Positions 9,289-17,251 of a stretch of 64,000 bases of DNA are shown here, piece after piece (the first letter of the stretch is position 1; every line of letters begins with the position of its first letter). Made by a program: the position numbers and the translations under genes. The notes beneath the pieces were generated by a model that had not been told where the DNA came from, did not search any database, and was given only the letters and a program-made list of their open reading frames with translations. Source of the stretch: Sedimentibacter sp. MB31-C6 (GTDB lineage: Bacteria > Bacillota > Clostridia > Tissierellales > Sedimentibacteraceae); the NCBI RefSeq assembly GCF_035934735.1, contig NZ_CP142396.1, forward strand, positions 1,054,001 through 1,118,000. Reading direction: 5' to 3'.

Positions 9289-9317
9289 ATTATACATATA
9301 CACAATTATTATGTCAA
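9289..9317 (-). promoter_or_regulatory. Sigma-A promoter of ilvD leader
   Basis: Consensus TTGACA (9317-9312) and TATAAT (9294-9289) on the reverse strand, spaced 17 bases. Both hexamers are perfect. Confidence 0.9.
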
Positions 9318-9414
9318 TATTTTTTTTATCTTTTTATCTTAATTTTTTATCTTAATATGCAATAAAGATAATTTATAAATAAGACAAAATACTACAAAAA
9401 AATACGAAAATCTA

Positions 9415-9443
9415 TTGCTTATTCTCACTAATTAGGATATAAT
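9415..9443 (+). promoter_or_regulatory. Sigma-A promoter of purine permease leader
   Basis: TTGCTT (9415-9420), 17 bases, TATAAT (9438-9443), placed just upstream of the guanine riboswitch and divergent from the ilvD promoter. Confidence 0.8.
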
Positions 9444-9464
9444 ACAAAAGTCAAAATCAAATAT

Positions 9465-9600
9465 TAATGCATCAATATAATGTGGAAAATATGGTTCCTA
9501 AGTTTCTACCAAACGACCGTAAATTGTTTGACTATTGAGTAGTTTTCTATTTTTATTTTTTCAAGTATTGATGCGAATAGTTTTTCTATTCGTTTTTTTA
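9465..9600 (+). promoter_or_regulatory. Guanine riboswitch with terminator
   Basis: The aptamer (about 9470-9540) has the purine-riboswitch core: TATAAT in J1/2, the P2 hairpin GGAA/TTCC around AATATGG, the J2/3 string AAGTTTCTACC, the P3 hairpin with CCGTAAAT, and GACTAT at J3/1. The C in GACTAT is the specificity base that reads guanine; adenine sensors have T. A terminator hairpin CGAATAG/CTATTCG with a T run lies at 9574-9600. The P1 3' strand GACTATT can instead pair with the terminator 5' half AATAGTT, as in the classic OFF switch. It should shut off the permease when guanine or hypoxanthine is plentiful. Confidence 0.95.
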
Positions 9601-9728
9601 TTATTTAAAATGTTTTACTAACTGTAAAGAGAACAATGTAACTTAAGTATATTTATATTAGATGAGGAAATAGTAAACATTAATATTTGAATTATTTTAA
9701 AAAATTTATAATTAAATTAGGAGGAATA

Positions 9729-11186
9729 ATGGAAAAATTTTTTAAGCTTAAAGAGCAAGGAACAAATGTTTCTACTGAAGTAATGGCTGGTTTTACTACA
9801 TTCTTTGCAATGTCCTACATTATTTTCGTAAATCCCGCAATATTATCTCAAACCGGAATGCCATCACAAGCAGTTTTTCTTGCAACAATAATAGCAGCAG
9901 TAATAGGAACTTTAGTAATGGGGTTATTTGCAAATGTTCCATATGCTCAGGCACCAGGTATGGGACTAAATGCATTCTTCACTTATACAGTAGTTTTTGC
10001 ATTAGGTTTTACCTGGCAACAAGCGCTAGCTCTCGTTTTTATTTGCGGTATATTAAATATTTTAATAACAATTACAAAAATTCGAAAAAGTATAATTAAA
10101 TCAATACCAGAAAGTTTACAAAATGCAATAAGTGGTGGTATAGGAATATTTATAGCTTATATAGGTATTAAAGGTGCTAACCTTGTTCAATTTACATCTG
10201 AATCAGCAAATATACTTTCAATAAATAACCAACCATTTATAGCAGATGAAACATATGGTGGAATCTTTTCAGTAATAACAGATGGTGGTATTATACCAGC
10301 ACTTGTTGATTTTACTAACCCTGGTACGCAACTTGCATTAATAGGCCTTGCAATATTAGTTATATTATTGGTTTTAAAGGTCAAGGGAGCAATACTTATA
10401 AGTATTATTACTACAACTTTAATTGGTATACCCTTTGGCGTTGTTGATATTTCAAACGCAAGCTTAAGTACTCAAGCTATAGGTTCAGCTTTTGAAGAAT
10501 TAGGCACTACATTTGGTGCTGCCTTTGGATCAGAAGGAATGATGTCCTTATTCTCAGATCCATCTCGTATACCACTTGTAATTATGACTATATTTGCATT
10601 TAGTTTATCAGATGTATTTGATACCATAGGAACATTTATAGGTACAGGTAGACGTGCAGGTATTTTCAGTGAAGAAGATCAAAAAGCCCTTGAAACAAGT
10701 ACTGGTTTTAAATCAAAAATGGATAAAGCATTATTTGCAGATGCTATTGCTACATCCATTGGTGCAATCTTTGGAACATCAAACACAACAACATATGTAG
10801 AAAGTGCAGCTGGAATCGGTGCTGGTGGACGTACAGGATTAACAAGTGTCGTAACATCTTTATTATTCATGGCTTGTATATTAGTTGCACCAATTGCAGG
10901 TATAGTACCAAGTGCAGCTACATCACCTGTATTAATAATTGTTGGCGTAATGATGATGTCTTCATTTACAAAAATTAATTGGGAAGACCTTGAAGAAGCA
11001 ATTCCAGCATTCTTTGCTTCAGTGTTCATGGGATTTGCTTATAGTATATCTTATGGTATAGCAGCTGGTTTTATTTTCTACTGCATTATTAAGCTATGTA
11101 AAGGAAAATTAAATGAAGTTCATCCGATTTTAATTGTTTCAACATTACTTTTCATTTTAAATTTTGTAATATTAGCTATAATTTAA
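9729..11186 (+). CDS. NCS2-family guanine/hypoxanthine permease
   Basis: A 485-residue permease of the AzgA-like branch of NCS2 (PbuG/PbuO type), with about 12-14 transmembrane segments. It imports guanine or hypoxanthine across the cytoplasmic membrane. Family blocks include MAGFTTFFAMSYIIFVNP near the N-terminus, QAPGMGLNAFFTYTV, FDTIGTFIG and TTTYVESAAGIGAGGRTGLT. I chose the ATG at 9729, preceded by AGGAGG at 9719-9724. An in-frame ATG at 9687 would add 14 residues without a ribosome binding site. The guanine riboswitch directly upstream supports the substrate. Confidence 0.94.
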   Translation: MEKFFKLKEQGTNVSTEVMAGFTTFFAMSYIIFVNPAILSQTGMPSQAVFLATIIAAVIGTLVMGLFANVPYAQAPGMGLNAFFTYTVVFALGFTWQQALALVFICGILNILITITKIRKSIIKSIPESLQNAISGGIGIFIAYIGIKGANLVQFTSESANILSINNQPFIADETYGGIFSVITDGGIIPALVDFTNPGTQLALIGLAILVILLVLKVKGAILISIITTTLIGIPFGVVDISNASLSTQAIGSAFEELGTTFGAAFGSEGMMSLFSDPSRIPLVIMTIFAFSLSDVFDTIGTFIGTGRRAGIFSEEDQKALETSTGFKSKMDKALFADAIATSIGAIFGTSNTTTYVESAAGIGAGGRTGLTSVVTSLLFMACILVAPIAGIVPSAATSPVLIIVGVMMMSSFTKINWEDLEEAIPAFFASVFMGFAYSISYGIAAGFIFYCIIKLCKGKLNEVHPILIVSTLLFILNFVILAII

Positions 11187-11282
11187 AATTAGTTATAACA
11201 TTATATTGAGTACGAAACTGTAGAATCTCATGTATAGATTACTCATAGCAATGAAAATTATGAAAAATGATTTTAATCACTA

Positions 11283-11314
11283 AACAACCTCTACTTTAAG
11301 TAGAGGTTGTTTTA
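11283..11314 (+). terminator. Terminator of purine permease
   Basis: AACAACCTCTACTT pairs with AAGTAGAGGTTGTT and is followed by TTTTA. Between this hairpin and the small gene at 11544, the roughly 230 bases contain no gene I can support. Confidence 0.85.
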
Positions 11315-11543
11315 TATATGCGATGATTGGAAAAATTCAGTTCTTGCAGTATTCATCTTAAAAGTTGCTAATCTACGAAAGCTAAATCTTTCGATTATAT
11401 GACTTTATCATATATTATATTGCATATTTTTATAATAATTCCACTATTTTAAGTATATATTTTTTTATTTTTGCATTTTTATATTTACATCTTGCATTTT
11501 GTATGTTATAATTAATTATCAAACTAAATATGGAGGTAACAAT

Positions 11544-11696
11544 ATGAATATGGCTATGAAAGATATTAGAGAAGTTGTTGCAAAAATGAATTTTAAAAAA
11601 TGTGGTACTATTACATGTATATATAATGTTGATAACAAATGTAGTCAAAAGGAATGCGAATTGCATGAAAGGGGACTTAAGCAGGAAGAAGACTAA
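11544..11696 (+). CDS. Small Cys-rich protein, DUF1540-like
   Basis: A 50-residue cytoplasmic miniprotein starting MNMAMKDIREVVAKMNFKK and containing four cysteines spaced C-x4-C-x7-C-x4-C (CGTITC...NKCSQKEC). This resembles the metal- or cluster-binding pattern of DUF1540-type clostridial miniproteins; the family match is from memory and tentative. The ATG at 11544 has a strong TGGAGG site at 11531-11536. The gene stands alone between two terminators. Function unknown. Confidence 0.75.
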   Translation: MNMAMKDIREVVAKMNFKKCGTITCIYNVDNKCSQKECELHERGLKQEED

Positions 11697-11710
11697 AGTA
11701 TATGAACATA

Positions 11711-11763
11711 AAAAATTAAGGCAGAAAGAATTCTAATATCAATTCTTTCTACCTTAATTTTTT
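11711..11763. terminator. Bidirectional terminator
   Basis: AAAAATTAAGGCAGAAAGAA pairs with TTCTTTCTACCTTAATTTTT around a short loop, with an A run on one side and a T run on the other. It can serve both the Cys-rich miniprotein and the convergent DUF4179 gene. Confidence 0.85.
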
Positions 11764-11810
11764 ATGTTGCTAATTTAATTATCATTAACAATCTTATACT
11801 CATAAAATAT

Positions 11811-13250
11811 TTATTTATTATCTATTTGTATTTCTAAATCTCCTATTTTGACAATGTCAATTTGTTTTATATCAATGGGTTGGTTGAATAATAAATTTAT
11901 AGTTGATGTTAAGGAATTTGTACTAGATCCTCTGCTTGAAACTTCAACTAATGAGCCATCCTTCATCACAACTGACACTTCATCAAAAAAATCATGGTTA
12001 GCATCTTCCTTATAATCTAACAAATTATTTATTAATTTAACATTTAATGATATAGGCGATAACTTTATATTCTTAACGGTATATCTTTTATCTTGTATTT
12101 TAACTTTTTTGTTTACATATATAGTATCTGTTGTATTTTTATAGTCAGCTTTAAATGTAACCGTCCATTCGCCTTTTATTGTATTTATTTTATTAATCAT
12201 ATTATACTTCAACTCATAATTTTTTAGTTCTTCCATATCTTTTATATCGAAAATATAATATAAATATTCTACTTCTTCCTTTTCTTCTGTAAAACTGTAT
12301 TCACAGAATTTTTCTTCCTTATTGTTCTTATTTACAAATAATAAATCTCCAAAGCTATAATTTTCTGAATCTGTCATTGCAAGCCTAATACATAATTTAT
12401 CTTCTGCAAAACCTATATTATCAATATAAATTTCATCGTTACCCTCTTCAATTGAAAAAATAGAAGATTTTATAGGCAAAATTTTATCAGGTGTTTGATT
12501 ATATATTTCATTAATTTTATCTATTTCTTCTTGTGAAGCATTTTCATTAATATCTATAGGCAATTTTTGTATATTGTCTTCAAGGTCTTGATTTATAAAC
12601 TCATTGTTATTTGATAAAAACTCATATACATCAAAATTGTTATATTCCTTTATATTATATTCAACAAAATCTTTCATCTGAAGAGTTAATTTATCTCCTA
12701 CTGTTTTTTTCTCTGTATTTCCTGAAAGAATAAATGTTGCCTTATTATCATTTTCATTGTCGTCTTCAATTTCATACCATGTATATCCTCCCGAACCACT
12801 AAAATTTAAATGAAAATCTTCAAAATAAATATAATCGGACTCCTTAAAACTATCACCATTTTCCTTTATTAGTTCAAATACTATATAAAATGAATTTTCA
12901 TCGCCAACCATACTAGCAACATTAAATTTAATACCATTTTCACTGTAACTCTCATCAATTACAGTTCCCATGTCATTAATATATTTTATATTCTCTCCAA
13001 ATATACTGTTATAAATATTTGAAAGACCACCTTGAGCAAATACCACTGCAAAAGAAAGCATTAGTGTTAAAGTTGCAGCCAAAGGTAATATAAATCTTTT
13101 ATTTTTAGCTTTATTGTTCGTTAATCTAGCCTTATTTAAAGTTTGTTCTATTATCCTGCTTTTTTCTTCTTTTGTCATATTTTCTTCATTTACTCTAATA
13201 TTAATATTTTGAATATCGAGATCATCAAGTAATTCATGAATTTTTCTCAT
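11811..13250 (-). CDS. DUF4179-type putative anti-sigma factor
   Basis: A 479-residue protein. A cytoplasmic N-terminal segment (about 1-50) contains a KARLTNNKAKNKR basic stretch. One transmembrane helix follows at about 52-70 (LPLAATLTLMLSFAVVFA), then a large extracytoplasmic region rich in Asp, Glu, Asn and beta-strand-like repeats. This architecture fits the DUF4179 family commonly found immediately downstream of ECF sigma genes in Firmicutes, where it is thought to be the cognate membrane-bound anti-sigma. Only 17 bases separate it from the sigma gene. The signal sensed by the external domain cannot be read from the sequence. Confidence 0.8.
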   Translation of the reverse strand: MRKIHELLDDLDIQNINIRVNEENMTKEEKSRIIEQTLNKARLTNNKAKNKRFILPLAATLTLMLSFAVVFAQGGLSNIYNSIFGENIKYINDMGTVIDESYSENGIKFNVASMVGDENSFYIVFELIKENGDSFKESDYIYFEDFHLNFSGSGGYTWYEIEDDNENDNKATFILSGNTEKKTVGDKLTLQMKDFVEYNIKEYNNFDVYEFLSNNNEFINQDLEDNIQKLPIDINENASQEEIDKINEIYNQTPDKILPIKSSIFSIEEGNDEIYIDNIGFAEDKLCIRLAMTDSENYSFGDLLFVNKNNKEEKFCEYSFTEEKEEVEYLYYIFDIKDMEELKNYELKYNMINKINTIKGEWTVTFKADYKNTTDTIYVNKKVKIQDKRYTVKNIKLSPISLNVKLINNLLDYKEDANHDFFDEVSVVMKDGSLVEVSSRGSSTNSLTSTINLLFNQPIDIKQIDIVKIGDLEIQIDNK

Positions 13251-13267
13251 TTATTATCATCCTTTCA

Positions 13268-13819
13268 TTATAAAATAATACCCTTATTTAATAGTTCAGT
13301 TTTCAATTTTTCTTTACACCTATAAAGTTTATTTTCAACCGCTTTATTTTTTAAATTTAAATATGTAGCTATTTCTTTAACAGATTCAAATAAATAATAT
13401 CTTCTTATAAATATTTCTTTGTCAGGATGAGGCAAACTATATATTGCTTCTTTTATAATCTCTTTGTTAATATTTTTTGAAATCTCTTTGTCTAAATCTA
13501 AATCAAGCTGTAAATCATTATCCTCAAAAGGTAATAATTCTACTTTAATTATCTTACGATTATACATATTAATACTTCTAAACCGTGCTATAGAAATAAT
13601 ATAATTTTTAAGTATGCCCTTATTAGAGTCAAATTTATCTATTGATTTCCATAACTCAACAAAAACATCAGATATGCATTCCTCTATATCCTGTTGATTT
13701 TCATATCCTAATACCCTTGTAACAATTGTTTTCACTAAAGGACCATATATTTCAATAGCACAAGTTAAACCCTTGGAAGGTTTTTGTTTTAAGAGCTTTA
13801 CTAACTTTCCATCATTCAT
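13268..13819 (-). CDS. ECF-type RNA polymerase sigma factor
   Basis: A 183-residue sigma-70-family factor. Region 2 is recognisable at about 25-95 (ECISDVFVELWKSIDKFDSNKG, ISIARFRSINMYNR). Region 4 is at about 115-175 (YSLPHPDKEIFIRRYYLFESVKEIATYL, LKNKAVENKLYRCKEKL). I use the ATG at 13819 behind GGAGG (13824-13828). A TTG four codons earlier overlaps the ribosome binding site itself. Transcribed together with the DUF4179 protein, it probably directs a small envelope-stress or surface regulon. Target promoters were not identified. Confidence 0.9.
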   Translation of the reverse strand: MNDGKLVKLLKQKPSKGLTCAIEIYGPLVKTIVTRVLGYENQQDIEECISDVFVELWKSIDKFDSNKGILKNYIISIARFRSINMYNRKIIKVELLPFEDNDLQLDLDLDKEISKNINKEIIKEAIYSLPHPDKEIFIRRYYLFESVKEIATYLNLKNKAVENKLYRCKEKLKTELLNKGIIL

Positions 13820-13934
13820 TACGACCTCCAATTATTAAGAAGCTTCTCATATATATATTCACATGTTTTAATCATTTTCACTCATAAAATATAATATAAA
13901 AAATATCATCCACCATATTCATACTTATATTATT

Positions 13935-13977
13935 TTAACATCATATAAAAAATCTTAACATCATTTTTATACTTTTT
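13935..13977 (+). promoter_or_regulatory. Candidate KdpE-type operator and promoter of ktr operon
   Basis: Two copies of TTAACATCAT (13935-13944 and 13955-13964) are spaced 20 bases, about two helical turns. The second runs into CATTTTTATACTTTTT (13962-13977), which matches the E. coli kdp promoter KdpE site as I remember it. A weak promoter TTAACA-16-TATGCT overlaps. The genome is AT-rich, so chance similarity is possible, but the position upstream of the potassium genes and next to a KdpDE pair is suggestive. Confidence 0.45.
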
Positions 13978-14019
13978 ATGCTAAACTTATTAAACGTTGT
14001 GGATAAGAGGTGACATAAC

Positions 14020-14511
14020 ATGGATTACTTTATAGCTATTTTAATGATGGGAATATTTTTTTTAGGCTTCGTTTTTATTGACAATATTTACAGTATTGCA
14101 GCAACTGATACTAAAGTTAAAGAAATGAATTTAACAGAAAACAAAAAAGTGAAAGCCCTAATATTAGGTGATATTGTATTTTCAAGTGAAATAAAAAAAA
14201 TACTTGAAGAAGAATATGACATTTCATCAATAATAGTACCTGATACAAAAGACTTAAATAAGTCTGAAAAATATGAATATGTACTTGCAGTTAGCAAATT
14301 AGATTTAGAAAATCTTATGTTATGCTCTATTAGTGCAAATATGATGAATGTTAAAAATATAATAGCGATATGCAATAATTCATATAATAAAAAAATATAT
14401 GAAGATAATAATTTTTCTTATTTATATGGAAATGTATCATCATATCAGCTAGTTTCTACTTTCTTTTCATCTATGCAAAAATCAGGAGGTGATTCTGATG
14501 TTCATTATTAG
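14020..14511 (+). CDS. Membrane-anchored RCK-N-like protein upstream of ktrB
   Basis: A 163-residue protein not matching a named family that I recognise. It has one N-terminal transmembrane helix (about 3-25). A Rossmann-like domain follows, whose later half (YVLAVSKLDLENLML...NVKNIIAICNNSYNKKI...SYLYGN) follows the pattern of TrkA/KtrA RCK-N domains. The nucleotide-binding GxGxxG loop is degenerate (ILGDIVFSSEI), so NAD or ATP binding is doubtful. It overlaps ktrB by 14 bases and contains that gene's ribosome binding site, so the two are translationally coupled. An accessory or regulatory subunit of the potassium channel is the natural inference. AAGAGGTG supports the ATG start. Confidence 0.7.
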   Translation: MDYFIAILMMGIFFLGFVFIDNIYSIAATDTKVKEMNLTENKKVKALILGDIVFSSEIKKILEEEYDISSIIVPDTKDLNKSEKYEYVLAVSKLDLENLMLCSISANMMNVKNIIAICNNSYNKKIYEDNNFSYLYGNVSSYQLVSTFFSSMQKSGGDSDVHY

Positions 14512-15841
14512 AAACATAAAGCTGACATATACGCAAATAATTGCTTTCGGTACACTTGCAATTATGCTTTTGGGAGGCGTATTGTTAAGTCTGCCAATAT
14601 CATCACGAAGTGGAGATTCAACTCCTCTTATAAATGCATTTTTTACCGCTGCTTCTGCAACAAGTGTAACAGGTTTAGTCATATATGACACATATAGCCA
14701 TTGGTCATCTTTTGGACAGGTCATTATTCTTTTCCTTATACAAATTGGTGGTCTTGGTTTTATGACTGTTGTTACTCTATTTTCAATGTTCTTAAGGCGT
14801 AGAATCGGTCTGAGAGAAAGACGACTATTAATGGAGTCTGCTAACACCCTAAAAATAGGTGGAATTGTACTTCTTATAAAAAAAATATTAATTGGAACTT
14901 TTATTTTCGAAAGTATTGGTGCAATTTTACTTTTTATAAGATTTTATCCAGAGATGGGGTTAAAATCAGGTTTATTCAATGCAATATTTCATTCTGTATC
15001 AGCTTTTTGCAATGCTGGTTTTGATATTATGGGTAAATATGGAGAATTCACATCATTAACTAGATATTCAAAAGATATAGTTGTAAATATCACAGTAATG
15101 ACTCTAATAATAATAGGAAGTATTGGTTTTGTTGTTTGGGATGATATAGGTAAAAATCGTCTTAACTTTAAAAAATACCTGTTGCATACAAAAATAGTAT
15201 TAACAACGACTGCTATTTTGATTTTTGTTAGCGCTATACTTTTCTATATTTTTGAAGTCAATAGAACCATGGTAAATATGACAATATCAGAAAAAATATT
15301 AGCATCATTTTTTCAATCGATTACACCTAGAACTGCTGGATTTAATACAATTAATATGACAAGACTCTCCGAAAGCAGTAGTCTTTTAACAATAATACTT
15401 ATGTTTATTGGAGGTAGTCCTGGTTCTACAGCTGGAGGTATTAAAACAACAACATTTGTTGTTCTAATTATAGGTGCAATCTCATCCGCAAAACATAAAC
15501 AAGATCTTTCAATTTTCAAGCGAAGATTAGAAAATAATGCACTCAAAAGAGCAAGTTCTATTACGTTTATTTATATGTTTTCAACACTTCTTTCAATATG
15601 TATTATATGCGGAATTCAGGATTTCACTATGAAAGAAGTATTGTTTGAAGTATATTCTGCAGCAGGTACAGTTGGATTATCTATGGGAATCACACCATAT
15701 TTAAACAGTATATCAAAACTTATTATTATAGTGTTAATGTATGGCGGCAAAGTAGGTAGCTTGTCTTTAGCTCTTGTGTTAGCAGAAAAAAAAGAAGTTA
15801 TACCAATAAGTAGACCTATTGAAAAAATTATTATAGGTTAA
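14498..15841 (+). CDS. ktrB: KtrB/TrkH-type potassium translocating subunit
   Basis: A 447-residue integral membrane protein of the SKT superfamily that moves K+ (usually Na+-coupled). The four pore loops with selectivity-filter glycines are visible: ATSVTGLVIYDT, SAFCNAGFDIMG, TPRTAGFNTINM and AAGTVGLSMGIT. The GGSPGSTAGGIKTTT segment before the fourth repeat contains the gating-loop region of KtrB. I start at the ATG at 14498 (MFIIRNIKLT), eight bases after AGGAGGTG. A GTG three codons earlier overlaps that site. The gating subunit gene ktrA follows 21 bases downstream. Confidence 0.93.
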   Translation: MFIIRNIKLTYTQIIAFGTLAIMLLGGVLLSLPISSRSGDSTPLINAFFTAASATSVTGLVIYDTYSHWSSFGQVIILFLIQIGGLGFMTVVTLFSMFLRRRIGLRERRLLMESANTLKIGGIVLLIKKILIGTFIFESIGAILLFIRFYPEMGLKSGLFNAIFHSVSAFCNAGFDIMGKYGEFTSLTRYSKDIVVNITVMTLIIIGSIGFVVWDDIGKNRLNFKKYLLHTKIVLTTTAILIFVSAILFYIFEVNRTMVNMTISEKILASFFQSITPRTAGFNTINMTRLSESSSLLTIILMFIGGSPGSTAGGIKTTTFVVLIIGAISSAKHKQDLSIFKRRLENNALKRASSITFIYMFSTLLSICIICGIQDFTMKEVLFEVYSAAGTVGLSMGITPYLNSISKLIIIVLMYGGKVGSLSLALVLAEKKEVIPISRPIEKIIIG

Positions 15842-15862
15842 TTTTTAAGAATGGAGATTAAT

Positions 15863-16513
15863 ATGAAATCAGTTTTAATTATAGGTATGGGAGCCTTTGG
15901 TCAACATTTAGCTTTAAAAATGGTAGATTTAAAAAATGATGTAATGATTATAGATAAAAATGAGGAAATTGTTGAAGAGCTTTCTTCTATAGTAACAGAT
16001 GCAAATATAGGTGATTGTACAAAAGAAGAAGTTCTCAAATCCCTTGGTGTAAGTAACTTTGACATATGTTTTGTTACGATAGGAGATAATTTTCAATCGT
16101 CTTTAGAAATAACTTCACTATTAAAAGATTTAGGTGCAAAGTATGTTATTTCAAAATCAAGCCGTGATTTGCAAGAAAAATTCCTACTAAAAAATGGAGC
16201 CGATGAAGTAATATATCCAGATAAAGATATGGCTGAAAAACTAGCAGTAAGATGTAGTGCTAGCAGTTTATTTGACTTTATAGAAATAACACCTGATTAT
16301 TCAATCTTTGAAATGAATGTTATGAAAAGCTGGATAGGATTTACTATTGAAGAAATTAATGTAAGGAAAAGATATCACATTAATATTTTAGTAATTAAAA
16401 ACGGAAAAAATGTATTAACAATGCCCAAAGCCGACTATATATTTCAAAGAGAAGATTATGTTATAGTTATGGGTAAATCATCAGATATAATAAAATTAGC
16501 AAATAATATATAA
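15863..16513 (+). CDS. ktrA: KtrA/TrkA-type potassium channel gating subunit
   Basis: A 216-residue cytoplasmic RCK protein. An RCK-N Rossmann domain carries GMGAFGQHLA and an acidic residue (IIDKN) for nucleotide binding. An RCK-C domain begins near residue 135. It forms the octameric ring that gates KtrB in response to ATP/ADP and, in many Firmicutes, c-di-AMP at RCK-C. The ATG at 15863 follows TGGAG at 15854-15858; an ATG at 15851 lies before that site and is less likely. The gene ends at a strong terminator shared with the convergent kdpE. Confidence 0.93.
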   Translation: MKSVLIIGMGAFGQHLALKMVDLKNDVMIIDKNEEIVEELSSIVTDANIGDCTKEEVLKSLGVSNFDICFVTIGDNFQSSLEITSLLKDLGAKYVISKSSRDLQEKFLLKNGADEVIYPDKDMAEKLAVRCSASSLFDFIEITPDYSIFEMNVMKSWIGFTIEEINVRKRYHINILVIKNGKNVLTMPKADYIFQREDYVIVMGKSSDIIKLANNI

Positions 16514-16515
16514 AC

Positions 16516-16563
16516 AGATGAATAAACAGATGACTCTATACAGAGTCATCTGTTTATTCATCT
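16516..16563. terminator. Terminator between ktrA and kdpE
   Basis: AGATGAATAAACAGATGACTC pairs with its exact complement around the loop ATAC, an uninterrupted stem of about 21 bp. It lies between convergent genes and includes the last codons and the stop of kdpE. Confidence 0.8.
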
Positions 16564-17249
16564 GCAAATCTATAACCTACTCCAATTTCCGTTAAAATAA
16601 AGCGAGGACTAGATGTATCTTTTTCTATTTTTCTCCTCAAGCTTGCCATAAATACACGTATACTCTTTGAATCACCAGTTTCCCCATATCCCCAAACTTC
16701 CTTTGATATCTGGCTATGAGTAACAACCTTTCCTCGATTTGATATTAAAAGCAATAAAAGTTTATATTCAATAGGTGTTAAATGAATTTCCTTATCATCA
16801 ATTAAAATTCTATGTTTATCAAAGTCTACAGTTAAATAATCTAATTTATATATACTTTCTTGAATATTGGAATTTTCCCTTTCTATCAATCTTTCCATCA
16901 CTCGTATACGCGCTAATAATTCTCCCATAGCAAAAGGCTTAGTAACATAGTCATTAGCACCTGCATCAAGAGCTGTAATTTTATCTCTTTCATGTTCACG
17001 AGCAGAAACTACTATTATAGGAATCTCAGACACATTACGCACCTCTTCTATTATTTCTACCCCATCTTTATCAGGTAGCCCTAAGTCCAATAAAATAACA
17101 TCTGGGTTTTCAGTACAAAAACATAGAATTCCTTCTTTCCCATTTCTTGACACTATACATTTATAATCTTTTGCCTTTAAAGCCATAGTCATAAAATTAG
17201 CAATCTTAATATCATCCTCAATGATGAGTATTTTAATATCCTTTACCAC
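16554..17249 (-). CDS. kdpE: KdpE-like response regulator
   Basis: A 231-residue OmpR/PhoB-class regulator. The receiver domain (1-120) has EDD at 11-13, the phospho-acceptor Asp55 (DVILLDLGLPDKDG), and Lys in DYVTKPFA. A winged-helix DNA-binding domain occupies about 130-230 (LTPIEYKLLLLL, ISKEVWG, VGYRF). The start is a GTG at 17249 behind GAGGAGG. That site overlaps the end of the kinase gene, whose stop lies two bases upstream. It is adjacent to and convergent with the Ktr genes, and no kdpFABC pump is in the window, so it probably controls Ktr instead. Confidence 0.88.
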   Translation of the reverse strand: MVKDIKILIIEDDIKIANFMTMALKAKDYKCIVSRNGKEGILCFCTENPDVILLDLGLPDKDGVEIIEEVRNVSEIPIIVVSAREHERDKITALDAGANDYVTKPFAMGELLARIRVMERLIERENSNIQESIYKLDYLTVDFDKHRILIDDKEIHLTPIEYKLLLLLISNRGKVVTHSQISKEVWGYGETGDSKSIRVFMASLRRKIEKDTSSPRFILTEIGVGYRFADE

Positions 17250-17251
17250 AA

